Shown here piece after piece: positions 43,871 through 52,691 of a DNA stretch of 64,000 nucleotides. Under the pieces are notes generated by a model. That model did no database searches. It had not been told where the DNA came from and worked only from the letters and a program-made list of their open reading frames with translations. Source of the stretch: Roseomonas sp. (lineage in GTDB: Bacteria > Pseudomonadota > Alphaproteobacteria > Acetobacterales > Acetobacteraceae); contig JAPSLO010000013.1 in NCBI GenBank assembly GCA_031180725.1, forward strand, positions 62,001 to 126,000. Direction: 5' to 3'. How positions within the stretch are numbered: position 1 is the first letter of the stretch; every line of letters begins with the position of its first letter. The translations under genes were made by a program, and so were the position numbers.

Positions 43871-44013
43871 ATTCCGCGCCCATCGAGCTGGGCCTCCCTG
43901 GCCCTTTCCGCGCCTCACACCCGCCCGGATTCCATGTCACGTAACCCACTGGCGCCTCGCGCGTCGCGCTTTTCCCTTCGCAACCTTCGCGCCTGCCGCC
44001 AGGGGCGACACCG

Positions 44014-44994
44014 ATGAGCCGCGGCGCCGCCCGCGCGCTCTCGGATCACGCGGCCTCGCCTGCGCTGCGCTTCCTGCTGGTCTTCGCGCTGACCTGCGCT
44101 CTCGGCGTTGGCCTCGTTGCCGGCGGTGCCATCGCCCTGCAGCGACGCGGCCTGCTGCCGGCGCCGCCGGTGACCGCGACCTGGTGCTTCAACAGCAAGT
44201 TCGCCTTCCTGCGCGAGGCGCCGCTGGAGGACCGCACCCTCGTCGCCATCGGCTCCTCCGCCACCTGGCGCAACCTCGACATGGAGGTGTTCGAGGAGCG
44301 CCTGCCGGGCACTCGGGCGCTGAATGCCGCGCCCTGCTTCCTGCATATCGACCAGACCGCCTTCCTGGCGTCCTTCCTGCTGGAGCGCCTGCCCCGGCTC
44401 GACACGCTGGTCGTCGTCCTGGCGCCGCGTGACTACGAGAACTGCACGCCGGGTGAAACCGCCTTCTTCGAGCCCGGACTGGCCGGCGCCTATGTGGATG
44501 GCGTGGCGCCGGCCTGGCTGGTGCACCTGCTGGGCTTTCGCCCGGTCTGGCTGCTGCGGGAGGTGATTCGCCTGCAGCGCACCGACGGGCGCGGCGCGGT
44601 CGGAGCTATGGACGATCCGCTCGGCAGCAGCATCCTGCAGCGGAAGGCGAGCTACTGGCCGGCCGCGGTGCTCGACGCGCGCTGCGATCCCTGGCTGACG
44701 CGGCTTGAGACCATCGCCGCAGAGCAGGGCGTGCGCCTGGTGGTCGCGACGGTGCCGACCATGCCGGCCTGGGCCGCCGAGTTCGATCCCGATGGAGCGT
44801 TGGTGGAGCAATGGACGCGGCGCGTCGCCGCCGCCCTGCAGCGGCCGGAGACGGTTTTCGCCGACGGGCGCGCGCTTCGCTGGCCCGACTCGCATTTCGC
44901 CGACCCGGTGCACCTGCTCTATCCGCACCACCGGACGTTCAGCGACTGGATCGCCGATGCCATCATCGCGCAGCGTGCCACGGCAGGCTCCTGA
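44014..44994 (+). CDS. Membrane-anchored SGNH-like protein of an O-acetylation pair
   Basis: A 326-residue protein with one N-terminal membrane segment (about residues 20-43) and a periplasmic domain. TLVAIGSSATWRNLDMEVFEERLPG near residue 82 resembles the first SGNH block (Gly-Ser-Ser with the nucleophile Ser), VVVLAPRDYENC is a second block, and ADPVHLLYPHHRTF near the end supplies the Asp/His pair. The MBOAT acyltransferase gene starts eight bases after its stop. In AlgJ/AlgX-, WssI- and PatB-type systems such a protein transfers acetyl groups, handed over by the MBOAT, onto an exported polysaccharide. The polymer here is unknown. Confidence 0.75.
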   Translation: MSRGAARALSDHAASPALRFLLVFALTCALGVGLVAGGAIALQRRGLLPAPPVTATWCFNSKFAFLREAPLEDRTLVAIGSSATWRNLDMEVFEERLPGTRALNAAPCFLHIDQTAFLASFLLERLPRLDTLVVVLAPRDYENCTPGETAFFEPGLAGAYVDGVAPAWLVHLLGFRPVWLLREVIRLQRTDGRGAVGAMDDPLGSSILQRKASYWPAAVLDARCDPWLTRLETIAAEQGVRLVVATVPTMPAWAAEFDPDGALVEQWTRRVAAALQRPETVFADGRALRWPDSHFADPVHLLYPHHRTFSDWIADAIIAQRATAGS

Positions 44995-45002
44995 GGCGGC
45001 GC

Positions 45003-46538
45003 ATGCTGTTCAATTCGCATGTCTTCATCCTGGCCTTCCTGCCCCTGACGCTGGCCGTTTTCCTGGCGCTGGGGCCGCAGGGTGGCGGGCGCCCGGCGCG
45101 GATCTGGCTGCTCGGCATGTCGCTAGTCTTCTACGGCTGGTGGAGCCTTCCCTTCCTGGCGCTGCTGCTCGCCTCGATTGGCGTCAACCATGTGCTTGGC
45201 CGCGCCATCGTCCGAACCCGCGTGACGCGCCCGCGTCTGGCGTGGCAATTGCTGGCGGCCGGCGTCATTGGCAACCTCGCCCTGCTGGCATGGTACAAAT
45301 ACGCGGCCTTCGTCGCCGGCAACCTGGCCGCCCTCACCGGGCTCGATTTTGCAGTGGGCGCGGTGGCGCTACCGCTGGCGATCTCCTTCTACACCTTCCA
45401 GCAGATCGCCTTCCTGGCGGATGCCCGGCGCGGCGATGCGCCCGCCTATGGGCTGGTGGACTATGCGCTGTTCGTCACCTTCTTTCCGCAGCTCATCGCC
45501 GGCCCGATCATCCACCATGGAGAGCTCATTCCGCAGCTCCGCGGTCTGCAACGGACCAGTGCGGAGGACATGGCCGCGGGGATCGCCTTCTTCGTCATCG
45601 GCCTGCTCAAGAAGCTTGCCATCGCCGACCCGGTGGGGGACCTGGCGACGCCGACCTTCGCCGCCGCCGGCACGCCCGGGGCGCTGGAAGCTTGGCTCGC
45701 CATCTCCGCCTTCACGATCGGGCTCTACTTCGACTTCTCCGGCTACTCGGACATGGCGGTGGGGCTGGCGCGGATGTTCGGCATGCGGCTTCCGTACAAC
45801 TTCGCCTCGCCCTACCAGGCCACCTCCATCATCGAGTTCTGGCGGCGCTGGCACATGACGCTGTCGCGTTTCCTGCGCGACTACATCTACATTCCGCTCG
45901 GCGGCAGCCGGCGCGGCGCCGGGCGGCGCTACCTGAACCTGATGGTGACGATGCTGCTTGGCGGGTTGTGGCACGGCGCCGCCTGGACCTTCGTGGCCTG
46001 GGGCGCGCTGCACGGGTTGTTCCTGCTGGTGAACCATGCCTGGAATGCGGCGGTTGCCCGTGCCGCCGCGGCGGGGCGGCGCCTTTCCCTGCCGCGACAC
46101 GCCGGCCAGGTCCTGACGCTGCTTGCGGTGATGGTCGCCTGGGTGTTCTTCGCCGCGCCGGATTTCGGAACAGCGCTCGGTGTGCTGAAGGGCATGGTGG
46201 GGCTGAACGGGATCGGGCCCCGGCCGCCGGTGCTCGGGACGCTGGTGGATGTGACGCTCGGCCGCGTGCCACTGGGCCTGGAGGGCGAGGCCGCTTTCCC
46301 GGCAGTGGTCGCGACCGCGTCGGCGCTGGCCGCGCTGGCCCTGGGCTGGTTGCTCGTGCTGTTCGCGCCCAACTCGCAGGACATGGTGGACGGCCTGCCG
46401 CGCCGGCGCAGCGGCGCGCCTTGGCCCGCCCTGCGCTTCCGTCCCTCGCCCGGCGTCGCGATGGCCGCGGCAGCGGCCTTTCTCTTCGCCCTGACGCTCA
46501 TGGCCGAGACGCGCGAGTTCGTCTACTTCCAGTTCTGA
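45003..46538 (+). CDS. MBOAT family O-acyltransferase
   Basis: A 511-residue polytopic membrane acyltransferase, AlgI/DltB type. The ATG at 45003 starts the family pattern (MLFNSHVFILAFLPLTLAVF). LPLAISFYTFQQIAFLAD, FVTFFPQLIAGPIIHH, GLYFDFSGYSDMAVGLARMFG, PYNFASPYQATSIIEFWRRWH-type and YIYIPLGGSRRG are conserved. The catalytic His lies in GGLWHGAAWTFVAWGALHG. It should carry acetyl groups across the membrane for transfer by the upstream SGNH partner. The usual C-terminal region extends to a last hydrophobic segment near residue 485. No polysaccharide synthesis genes adjoin the pair. Confidence 0.9.
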   Translation: MLFNSHVFILAFLPLTLAVFLALGPQGGGRPARIWLLGMSLVFYGWWSLPFLALLLASIGVNHVLGRAIVRTRVTRPRLAWQLLAAGVIGNLALLAWYKYAAFVAGNLAALTGLDFAVGAVALPLAISFYTFQQIAFLADARRGDAPAYGLVDYALFVTFFPQLIAGPIIHHGELIPQLRGLQRTSAEDMAAGIAFFVIGLLKKLAIADPVGDLATPTFAAAGTPGALEAWLAISAFTIGLYFDFSGYSDMAVGLARMFGMRLPYNFASPYQATSIIEFWRRWHMTLSRFLRDYIYIPLGGSRRGAGRRYLNLMVTMLLGGLWHGAAWTFVAWGALHGLFLLVNHAWNAAVARAAAAGRRLSLPRHAGQVLTLLAVMVAWVFFAAPDFGTALGVLKGMVGLNGIGPRPPVLGTLVDVTLGRVPLGLEGEAAFPAVVATASALAALALGWLLVLFAPNSQDMVDGLPRRRSGAPWPALRFRPSPGVAMAAAAAFLFALTLMAETREFVYFQF

Positions 46539-46568
46539 GCGATGACGCGCCGGATATGCCCGGCGAAA

Positions 46569-48227
46569 TCACTCCCGCGCCCAGAGCGCCCGGATCTCCT
46601 CCACCAGCGCGGCGGTCGCCGCATCGGCCGCCGGCGCCTTGCCTTCCAGCGCCGGCAGGATGCCGCTGGCCAACTGCTTGCCAAGCTCCACCCCCCATTG
46701 GTCGAAGGGGTTGATCCCCCAGAAGGCGCCGAGGCAGGCGACCTTGTGCTCGTAGAGCGCCACCAGCGCGCCGAGGGCCTGCGGCGTCAGCCGGGGCAGC
46801 AGGATGGTGACGCTCGGGCGGTCGCCGGGGAAGGTGCGGTGGGCGGCCAGGCGGTCGATCTCGGCAGCATCCATGCCCGCCTTCGCCATTTCGGCGCGGA
46901 CCTCGGCCTCCGTCTTGCCGCGGGCCAGGGCCTCGGCCTGCGCCAGGGCATTGGCCAGCAGGATGCGGTGGCTCTCCGCATGGTCGTGGTCGGGCTGGGC
47001 CACCACCACGAAGTCCACCGGCACCGGGGTGGTGCCCTGATGGACCAGCTGCATGAAGGAATGCTGCGCATTGGTGCCGGGCTCGCCGAACACCGCGGGG
47101 CCGGTGGGCAGCATCACCGCCTCGCCATCCGTGGTCACGCGCTTGCCAAGACTTTCCATCTCCAGCTGCTGAAGATGCGCGGGAAGGCGCGCCAGGCGCT
47201 CGTCGTACGGCAGCACGGCGCGGGCGGGATAGCCCAGCGCATCCACGTGCCAGACCTCGGTCGCGGCCAGCAGCAGGGGCAGGTTCTGATCCTCCGGCGC
47301 TTCCAGGAAGTGGCGATCCATCTCCCGCGCGCCCTCCAGCAGGGCCTCGAAGACCTCCCACCCGCAGGCCAGCGCGATGGACAGCCCTACGGCCGACCAC
47401 AGGGAGAAGCGGCCGCCCACCCAGTCGCGGAAGCCGAAGACGCGGTCGGGGGCGATGCCGAAGGCCTCGGTGGCCTGCAGGTTGGTGGAGAGCGCGGCCA
47501 GGTGGCGGCGGGCGGCGTCCTCGCCCAGTGCCTGCATCAGCCAGGCCTTCACCAGCCGGGCATTGGCCATGGTTTCCTGCGTGGTGAAGGTCTTGCTGGC
47601 CACCAGCACCAGGGTGCGGCGCGGGTCCAGCGTGGCACGCAGCGCTTCCCAGGCATGGGCGTCCACATTGGCCAGGTAGTGCGCGCGCAGGGGCATGCCC
47701 GGGCGCCACAGCGCGCGGGTGACCATGGCCGGGCCCAGGTCGGACCCGCCGATGCCGATATTCACCACATCGGTGAAACGCTCCGCCCCTTGCACGGAAC
47801 CGTCATGCACCGCCTGGGTGAAGGCGCGCATGGCGGAGAGGGTGGCGTGGACCTCGGCCGAGGCGTCCTCCGCGCCCGGCCCGCCGGGCTGTTCGCGCGG
47901 GATGCGGAAGCTGTCGGGCGCGCCGCGCAGGGCCATGTGCAGGGCGGCGCGCCGCTCGGTGTTGTTTACCGCCTCGCCGCGTGCCATGGCGTCGCGGAAG
48001 GCCAGCACGCCGCGGGCGCGGGCGAAGGCCAGCAGGGCGCCGAGGGACTCCCCGTCCAGCGCCGTGCGCGACAGGTCGAGCGCCAGCCCCGCGCCGCGGC
48101 GCAGCATGGTGCTGAACCGGCCTGGATCGGCTTCCAGCCGGGCGCGGATCGCCGCCGCGCCAGGGCGTGCGGCAATCCGGCGCACGGCCTCCCAGGCCTG
48201 GATGGGGGATTCTGCCACTTGGGCCAT
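46569..48227 (-). CDS. pgi: Glucose-6-phosphate isomerase
   Basis: A 552-residue enzyme interconverting glucose 6-phosphate and fructose 6-phosphate. ATG 48227 gives the family length; the frame extends upstream without features. Signatures are present: VVNIGIGGSDLGPAM near residue 145, LVASKTFTTQETM, GFRDWVGGRFSLWSAVGL (PGI signature), GTNAQHSFMQLVHQGT (second half with the active-site His) and the C-terminal GINPFDQWGVELGKQL. In this group the Entner-Doudoroff and pentose pathways dominate, so it may work mainly in gluconeogenesis and polysaccharide supply. It converges with the MBOAT gene, 30 bases apart. Confidence 0.94.
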   Translation of the reverse strand: MAQVAESPIQAWEAVRRIAARPGAAAIRARLEADPGRFSTMLRRGAGLALDLSRTALDGESLGALLAFARARGVLAFRDAMARGEAVNNTERRAALHMALRGAPDSFRIPREQPGGPGAEDASAEVHATLSAMRAFTQAVHDGSVQGAERFTDVVNIGIGGSDLGPAMVTRALWRPGMPLRAHYLANVDAHAWEALRATLDPRRTLVLVASKTFTTQETMANARLVKAWLMQALGEDAARRHLAALSTNLQATEAFGIAPDRVFGFRDWVGGRFSLWSAVGLSIALACGWEVFEALLEGAREMDRHFLEAPEDQNLPLLLAATEVWHVDALGYPARAVLPYDERLARLPAHLQQLEMESLGKRVTTDGEAVMLPTGPAVFGEPGTNAQHSFMQLVHQGTTPVPVDFVVVAQPDHDHAESHRILLANALAQAEALARGKTEAEVRAEMAKAGMDAAEIDRLAAHRTFPGDRPSVTILLPRLTPQALGALVALYEHKVACLGAFWGINPFDQWGVELGKQLASGILPALEGKAPAADAATAALVEEIRALWARE

Positions 48228-48299
48228 TCCGTGTCCTGCCTCCGGTGCGAACGCGTCGATGCCTCTGGCGTCGACGGCCCTATACGTATGAACGTATTC

Positions 48300-48323
48300 G
48301 TGGCAGGTCCCGTCTCCTGCCAC
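48300..48323 (+). promoter_or_regulatory. Hairpin with flanking ACGTAT repeats between divergent genes
   Basis: Perfect 8-bp stem GTGGCAGG / CCTGCCAC with an 8-base loop, followed by ACCTTTTGG. Just before it ACGTAT occurs twice, two bases apart (48283-48296 region). It sits between pgi and the hybrid kinase and may be a terminator-like leader or an operator. Confidence 0.35.
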
Positions 48324-48402
48324 ACCTTTTGGCTGAAAGCCGCGCGCTGGAATTTTCACCTGCTACACTAGGCCCTGCGGCGGGCACTGCGAAGGGACCC
48401 GG

Positions 48403-51387
48403 ATGGCCGCCACGCGACACGCCATGGCGAGAGTGGAGACGGGTAGACGCTGGCTGGCCCTGGCGCTGGCCGTCTTTGCCTTGCTTTCGGCGGGGCTCTT
48501 CGTGGTGGTGACGCTGGCCGACCGCGCGGCGACGCTGGAGCTGGGCCGCGCCAACGCCGCCAATACCGCCACCCTGCTGGCAGAACACGCGGACCGCGCG
48601 CTGCGGGTGGCAGACATCACCGCCGTCCGGGTGGCGGAACTGATACGCCGCCATGGGCCAGAGGCGCTGGCCGATGAACACTGGCCCGAGCTGGCGGCCC
48701 TGGATTCCTCCACCCCCGAGACCGGGGCGCTGCGCGTGTTCGACGCAGAGGGCCGGCTGGTGGCGACATCCGAGCAGCGTGGGCCGCCGGAGCCGGTGAT
48801 GATGGGCGAGCGGGGCTGGTTCCTGTCGCTGCGTGCCGGCACCCCGCGGGAGGTCTCGGGCCTGGCGCGCAGCCGCAGCGGGGCCTGGTATTTCGGCTGG
48901 AATCACGCGGTACGGCAGGACGGCCGCTTCCTGGGCGTGGTGCAGGCGGAGATGCAGGGCGAGGGCTTCCTGCGCCTGGACCGGCTGGCGCCCGCGCCAG
49001 GGGCGGAGCTGAGGCTGACCCGCGCCGACGGCCTTCCGCTGATGACCTGGCCTCTGCCGGAGGGCGAGGTCGAGCGCGCGGCGCCCCGCCCGATGCGCTT
49101 CGGGCCGGAAGGCCTGGCTGAGGAGGTGGGGCGCGACGGCATCAGCCGCCTGGTGGCCTGGCGCGCCACACGGGGCGCGCCTGTGGTGGCAATCGTCGTG
49201 CTGCCGCGCGACGAGGTGCTGGCGCCCTTCCATCAGCGGCTGCTTCGCAACGGGTTGCTATTCGCCGTCTCGCTGCTGCTGGCCGGCGCACTGGCGGCCG
49301 CCGCGATCCGCGCGGAGCGGCGCAGCGCCGCGGCGCGCCGCCATGCCGAGGAGCGCGAGCAGGACCTCGCGCAGGCGCTGGCTGAGCGCAGCCGGCTGGC
49401 GGCCAGCCTGCAGGAAGGCGAGGCGAGATTGCGACTGGCGGAGCAGGCCGGCGGCATCGGGCTGTGGGATCTGAACCTGGAGGATGCGCGCATCCTGCTG
49501 GCCGGCGAGGTTTTCGCGCTGTGGGGCCTGCCGCTGGTGGAACGCCGGGCCTTCCGCCCGGTGCCGGTGCGTGCCGTGCTGCGCAGCATCCACCACGAGG
49601 ATCGCGGCCCGCTGGTGGCTGCGGTCGCGGCCGCCCTGCGCGGCGGCCGGCCCCTGGCGGCGGAATTCCGCCTGGCCCGTCGCGGCGCGCCGGAAACCTG
49701 GATTGGCGTGCGGGCGGAGCCGATGGCGTTGGAGGCCGGCCAGCCGCGCCGGCTGCTCGGCATCGCGCTGGACGCCACGGTTGCGCGCAGCGCCGAGCGG
49801 ACGCTGCGTGACACGAAGGAGATGCTGGAACGCCGCGTGGCCGAGCGCACTGGCGCCCTGGCGGAGGCCAATGCCCGTTTGCGCGAGGGCGAGGCGCGCT
49901 TCCGCGGCCTGTTCAACGCCACCTTCCAGTTCATCGGCCTGCTCTCCCCGGACGGGACGGTGCTGGAGGCAAATGCGGCCATGCTGCGGATGGGCGATGT
50001 GCGGCTGGCCGACGTGGTGGGCCGCCCTTATTGGACCGCACCCTGGTGGCCTGGCGATGAAGCGACCCGCGCCCTGGTGCGGGAGGCGGTGACGGAAGGC
50101 GCCGCCGGCCGTTTCGTGCGGCGCGAGACGGCGATGCGCGACGCCGAGGGCCGCCATGTGGCGGTGGATTTCTCCGTGACGCCCGTGCGCGACGAGGACG
50201 GCATCGTCAGCCTGCTGGTGGCCGAGGCGCGCGACGTCTCCGCCCTGAAGGCGGCGCAGGCGCTGCTGCACGAGGCGCAGAAGATGGACACGCTGGGCCA
50301 GCTGACCGGCGGCGTGGCGCATGACTTCAACAACCTGCTGATGGCCGTGCTGGGCAATCTTGCGATCCTGCGCAAGCGCGTGGAAGGCCGGGCGCCGGAA
50401 GCGTTGCGCCACATCGACGCCGCGACCCAGGCCGCCGAGCGTGGCGCGACGCTGACACAGCGCCTGCTGGCCTTTGCCCGCCGGCAGGACCTGAAGCCCA
50501 TGCCGGTGGACCTGCGCAAGCTGGTGCTGGGGGTGGAGGCGCTGCTGAGGCGTTCCGCCGGGCCGCTGGTGCAACTGGAGATCGCGGCGCCGGAAGGCCT
50601 GCCCTACGCCCATGTGGACCCGCATGCGCTGGAACTGGCGCTGGTGAACCTGGCGGTGAATGCGCGCGACGCCATGCCCGATGGCGGGCGGCTCTCGGTG
50701 CGGCTGGAACTGGTGGAGGAGGGCTCCCCGGGCCGGCTGGCGACAGGGCGTTGGCTGACCCTGGCGGTGCAGGACAACGGCCTCGGGATGGATGCCGAGA
50801 CGCTTTCGCGCGCCGTGGAGCCTTTCTTCACCACCAAGGCGCCGGGCCAGGGCACCGGGCTGGGGCTTTCCATGGTGCATGGCCTGGCGGCGCAATCCGG
50901 TGGCGCGCTGGTGCTGGAGAGCGAGCCGGGAGAGGGCACGACCGCCACGCTGTGGCTGCCTGTCTCCCCGCTGCGGCCACCGGCCCTGCTGGAGGCGCCC
51001 GAGGAACCCTCGCCGCAGCCCGGCCGTGGTGCCGTGCTGGTGGTGGATGACGAGCCGCTGGTGCTGGAAAGCACCGTCGCGATGCTGGAGGAGCTAGGCT
51101 ACGACCCCATGCCCGCCAGCAGCGGACAAGAAGCGCTGGTGGTGCTGGAAGGCCGACCGGACCTGGTGGCGGTGCTGACCGACCACGCCATGCCGGGCAT
51201 GACCGGCATGGCGCTGGTGGGGCGGATCCGCACGATACGGCCGGGGCTGCCGGTGATCCTCGCCACCGGCCATGCGGGCCCTTTCACGGAGGAGTCGGAG
51301 AGCGTGCCGCGCCTGGCCAAGCCGTACACCCTCGCACAACTCAGCGGCGCCCTGCAGGGGGCGCTGAGCCGCCCGACGCCGGAATAG
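48403..51387 (+). CDS. Membrane hybrid histidine kinase (dCache-PAS-PAS-HK-REC)
   Basis: A 994-residue sensor kinase. Membrane segments at about residues 17-39 and 284-304 enclose a periplasmic sensor of the dCache type (ALRVFDAEGRLVATS, GERGWFLSL, GRFLGVVQAEM). After a coiled coil, two PAS regions (about 345-470 and 495-620) lead to the H box with His640 (GGVAHDFNNLLMAVLGN) and an HATPase domain (NLAVNARDAMPDGG, DNGLGMD, GTGLGLSMVHG). A C-terminal receiver has Asp927 (VLTDHAMPGMTG) and the Lys in LAKPYT. No partner regulator is adjacent. The start could also be ATG 48424, seven codons later. Confidence 0.92.
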   Translation: MAATRHAMARVETGRRWLALALAVFALLSAGLFVVVTLADRAATLELGRANAANTATLLAEHADRALRVADITAVRVAELIRRHGPEALADEHWPELAALDSSTPETGALRVFDAEGRLVATSEQRGPPEPVMMGERGWFLSLRAGTPREVSGLARSRSGAWYFGWNHAVRQDGRFLGVVQAEMQGEGFLRLDRLAPAPGAELRLTRADGLPLMTWPLPEGEVERAAPRPMRFGPEGLAEEVGRDGISRLVAWRATRGAPVVAIVVLPRDEVLAPFHQRLLRNGLLFAVSLLLAGALAAAAIRAERRSAAARRHAEEREQDLAQALAERSRLAASLQEGEARLRLAEQAGGIGLWDLNLEDARILLAGEVFALWGLPLVERRAFRPVPVRAVLRSIHHEDRGPLVAAVAAALRGGRPLAAEFRLARRGAPETWIGVRAEPMALEAGQPRRLLGIALDATVARSAERTLRDTKEMLERRVAERTGALAEANARLREGEARFRGLFNATFQFIGLLSPDGTVLEANAAMLRMGDVRLADVVGRPYWTAPWWPGDEATRALVREAVTEGAAGRFVRRETAMRDAEGRHVAVDFSVTPVRDEDGIVSLLVAEARDVSALKAAQALLHEAQKMDTLGQLTGGVAHDFNNLLMAVLGNLAILRKRVEGRAPEALRHIDAATQAAERGATLTQRLLAFARRQDLKPMPVDLRKLVLGVEALLRRSAGPLVQLEIAAPEGLPYAHVDPHALELALVNLAVNARDAMPDGGRLSVRLELVEEGSPGRLATGRWLTLAVQDNGLGMDAETLSRAVEPFFTTKAPGQGTGLGLSMVHGLAAQSGGALVLESEPGEGTTATLWLPVSPLRPPALLEAPEEPSPQPGRGAVLVVDDEPLVLESTVAMLEELGYDPMPASSGQEALVVLEGRPDLVAVLTDHAMPGMTGMALVGRIRTIRPGLPVILATGHAGPFTEESESVPRLAKPYTLAQLSGALQGALSRPTPE

Positions 51388-51437
51388 GCCTCCCAGGGGG
51401 AGCCCTGAGCTGCCCGCGGGGCTCTCCCCGCCCCGCG

Positions 51438-52691
51438 CTACAGCCCTTCCGGCTTACCTGCGACCGCCACCGCCAACTCGTCCGGCTTCAGCAGGCGCTT
51501 CGCCGTGGCCGCGGCACCTTCCGGTGTCAGGGCGCGCAGGCGCGCCTCCCGCGTGTTCAGCCAGTCCAGCGGGCGCCGGTTGCGCAGCAGGCCGAGCAGC
51601 GTGTCGGCGATGCGGCGGCTGTCGGTGAATTGCAGCGGCAGGTTGCCGGTCAGGAAGGCCACCGCATCGTCCAGCTCCGCCTTGGTCGGCCCGCTTTCGG
51701 CCATGCGCGCCCATTCGGCGCGCGTCACCGCCAGCGTCTCCGCGACCCGCGCATTGTCGGTGGCCGAGGAGCCGATGACGACGCCCTGGCCGAACAGCAC
51801 GTCGAAGCCCGCGCCGATGCCATAGGCCAGGCCCCGCTGCACGCGCACTGCTTCCATCAGGCGCGAGGAGAAGCCGCCGCCCGCCAGCACGCGCAGCACC
51901 ACTTGCGCGGCCTCCCATTCGGGATCGCTGACCGGCAGGCCGGGCTGGCCGAACAGGATGGCCGACTGCGGCGCCGTCACCTCCACCACCCGTTGGCCGA
52001 AGGGGGTGAAGGGCGGCAGGGGCGGGGCCTCGGGCGGGGCGCCTTCCGGCAGGCCGGCGAAGAGCTCCGGGATGACCTTGGCCAACTCCTCCGCCGTGAT
52101 GGCGCCGGCAGCGGCGATGATGAGCCCATCGGCGCGGACCTGCCGGGCCAGGGCTGCGCGGATCGCCTCCTCCGGCAGGGTGGTCAGCGTCTCAACCGTG
52201 CCATTCGCGGGGCGGCCGGCCGGATGGTCGGGGAAGGCGGCGGCCCAGAAGGCGCGGCCGACCTGGCCGCGCGGTGTCTCGAGCTGCGCGCGTGCACCAG
52301 CCACTGCGCGGGCACGGATGCGCGCCACAGCCGCGGCCTCCAGCCGAGGGCTGCGCATCGCCAGGTTCGCCAGGCGCACGGCTTCCGGCAGGGCCGGGCG
52401 CAGCGCGCGGAGGCTGCCTTCGAAGCCGTCGCGGCCGGTATCGAAGCCCAGCCCGATCGCCTCGTCGCGCAGCGCATCGGCGAAGGCGGTGGCATCCAGC
52501 GACCCCGCGCCTTCGGTCAGCAGCGCGCCGCCCAGGGCCAGAGCGCCGGCATGTTCCGCCGGGTCCAGCGCCGCGCCCCCCTTCCAGCCCCAGGCCAGGG
52601 AGACGACGGGAACCGAATTGTCCTCGATCAGCCAAGCGGTACGGCCAGCGGCGGAGACTTCCTGGATCTCCAGGCGGAAGCTGCCGCTCAT
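51438..52691 (-). CDS. M16 family peptidase, non-catalytic subunit type
   Basis: A 417-residue M16 (insulinase/processing-peptidase) protein. The ATG at 52691 was chosen for family length and because it overlaps the upstream gene's stop by four bases. Unlike its partner it lacks the HxxEH zinc motif: the equivalent position reads AEHAGALALGGALLTEGAG. The C-terminal substrate-binding part is present (GFSSRLMEAVRVQRGLAYGIGAGF). In bacterial M16 pairs one subunit is catalytic and the other, like this, binds substrate. It has no signal peptide of its own that I can see, which is notable as the partner has one. Confidence 0.88.
   Translation of the reverse strand: MSGSFRLEIQEVSAAGRTAWLIEDNSVPVVSLAWGWKGGAALDPAEHAGALALGGALLTEGAGSLDATAFADALRDEAIGLGFDTGRDGFEGSLRALRPALPEAVRLANLAMRSPRLEAAAVARIRARAVAGARAQLETPRGQVGRAFWAAAFPDHPAGRPANGTVETLTTLPEEAIRAALARQVRADGLIIAAAGAITAEELAKVIPELFAGLPEGAPPEAPPLPPFTPFGQRVVEVTAPQSAILFGQPGLPVSDPEWEAAQVVLRVLAGGGFSSRLMEAVRVQRGLAYGIGAGFDVLFGQGVVIGSSATDNARVAETLAVTRAEWARMAESGPTKAELDDAVAFLTGNLPLQFTDSRRIADTLLGLLRNRRPLDWLNTREARLRALTPEGAAATAKRLLKPDELAVAVAGKPEGL

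Larger units (their letters stand above)
43367..44013. other. Long intergenic region between divergent rppH and the SGNH gene
   Basis: About 650 bases with no full-size gene. It contains a possible leader peptide at 43780-43830 and a strong hairpin at 43849-43870, described separately. A TATATT at 43768-43773 is a fair -10 element for rightward transcription, with no good -35 at standard spacing. Open frames here on both strands lack family features. Confidence 0.5.
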
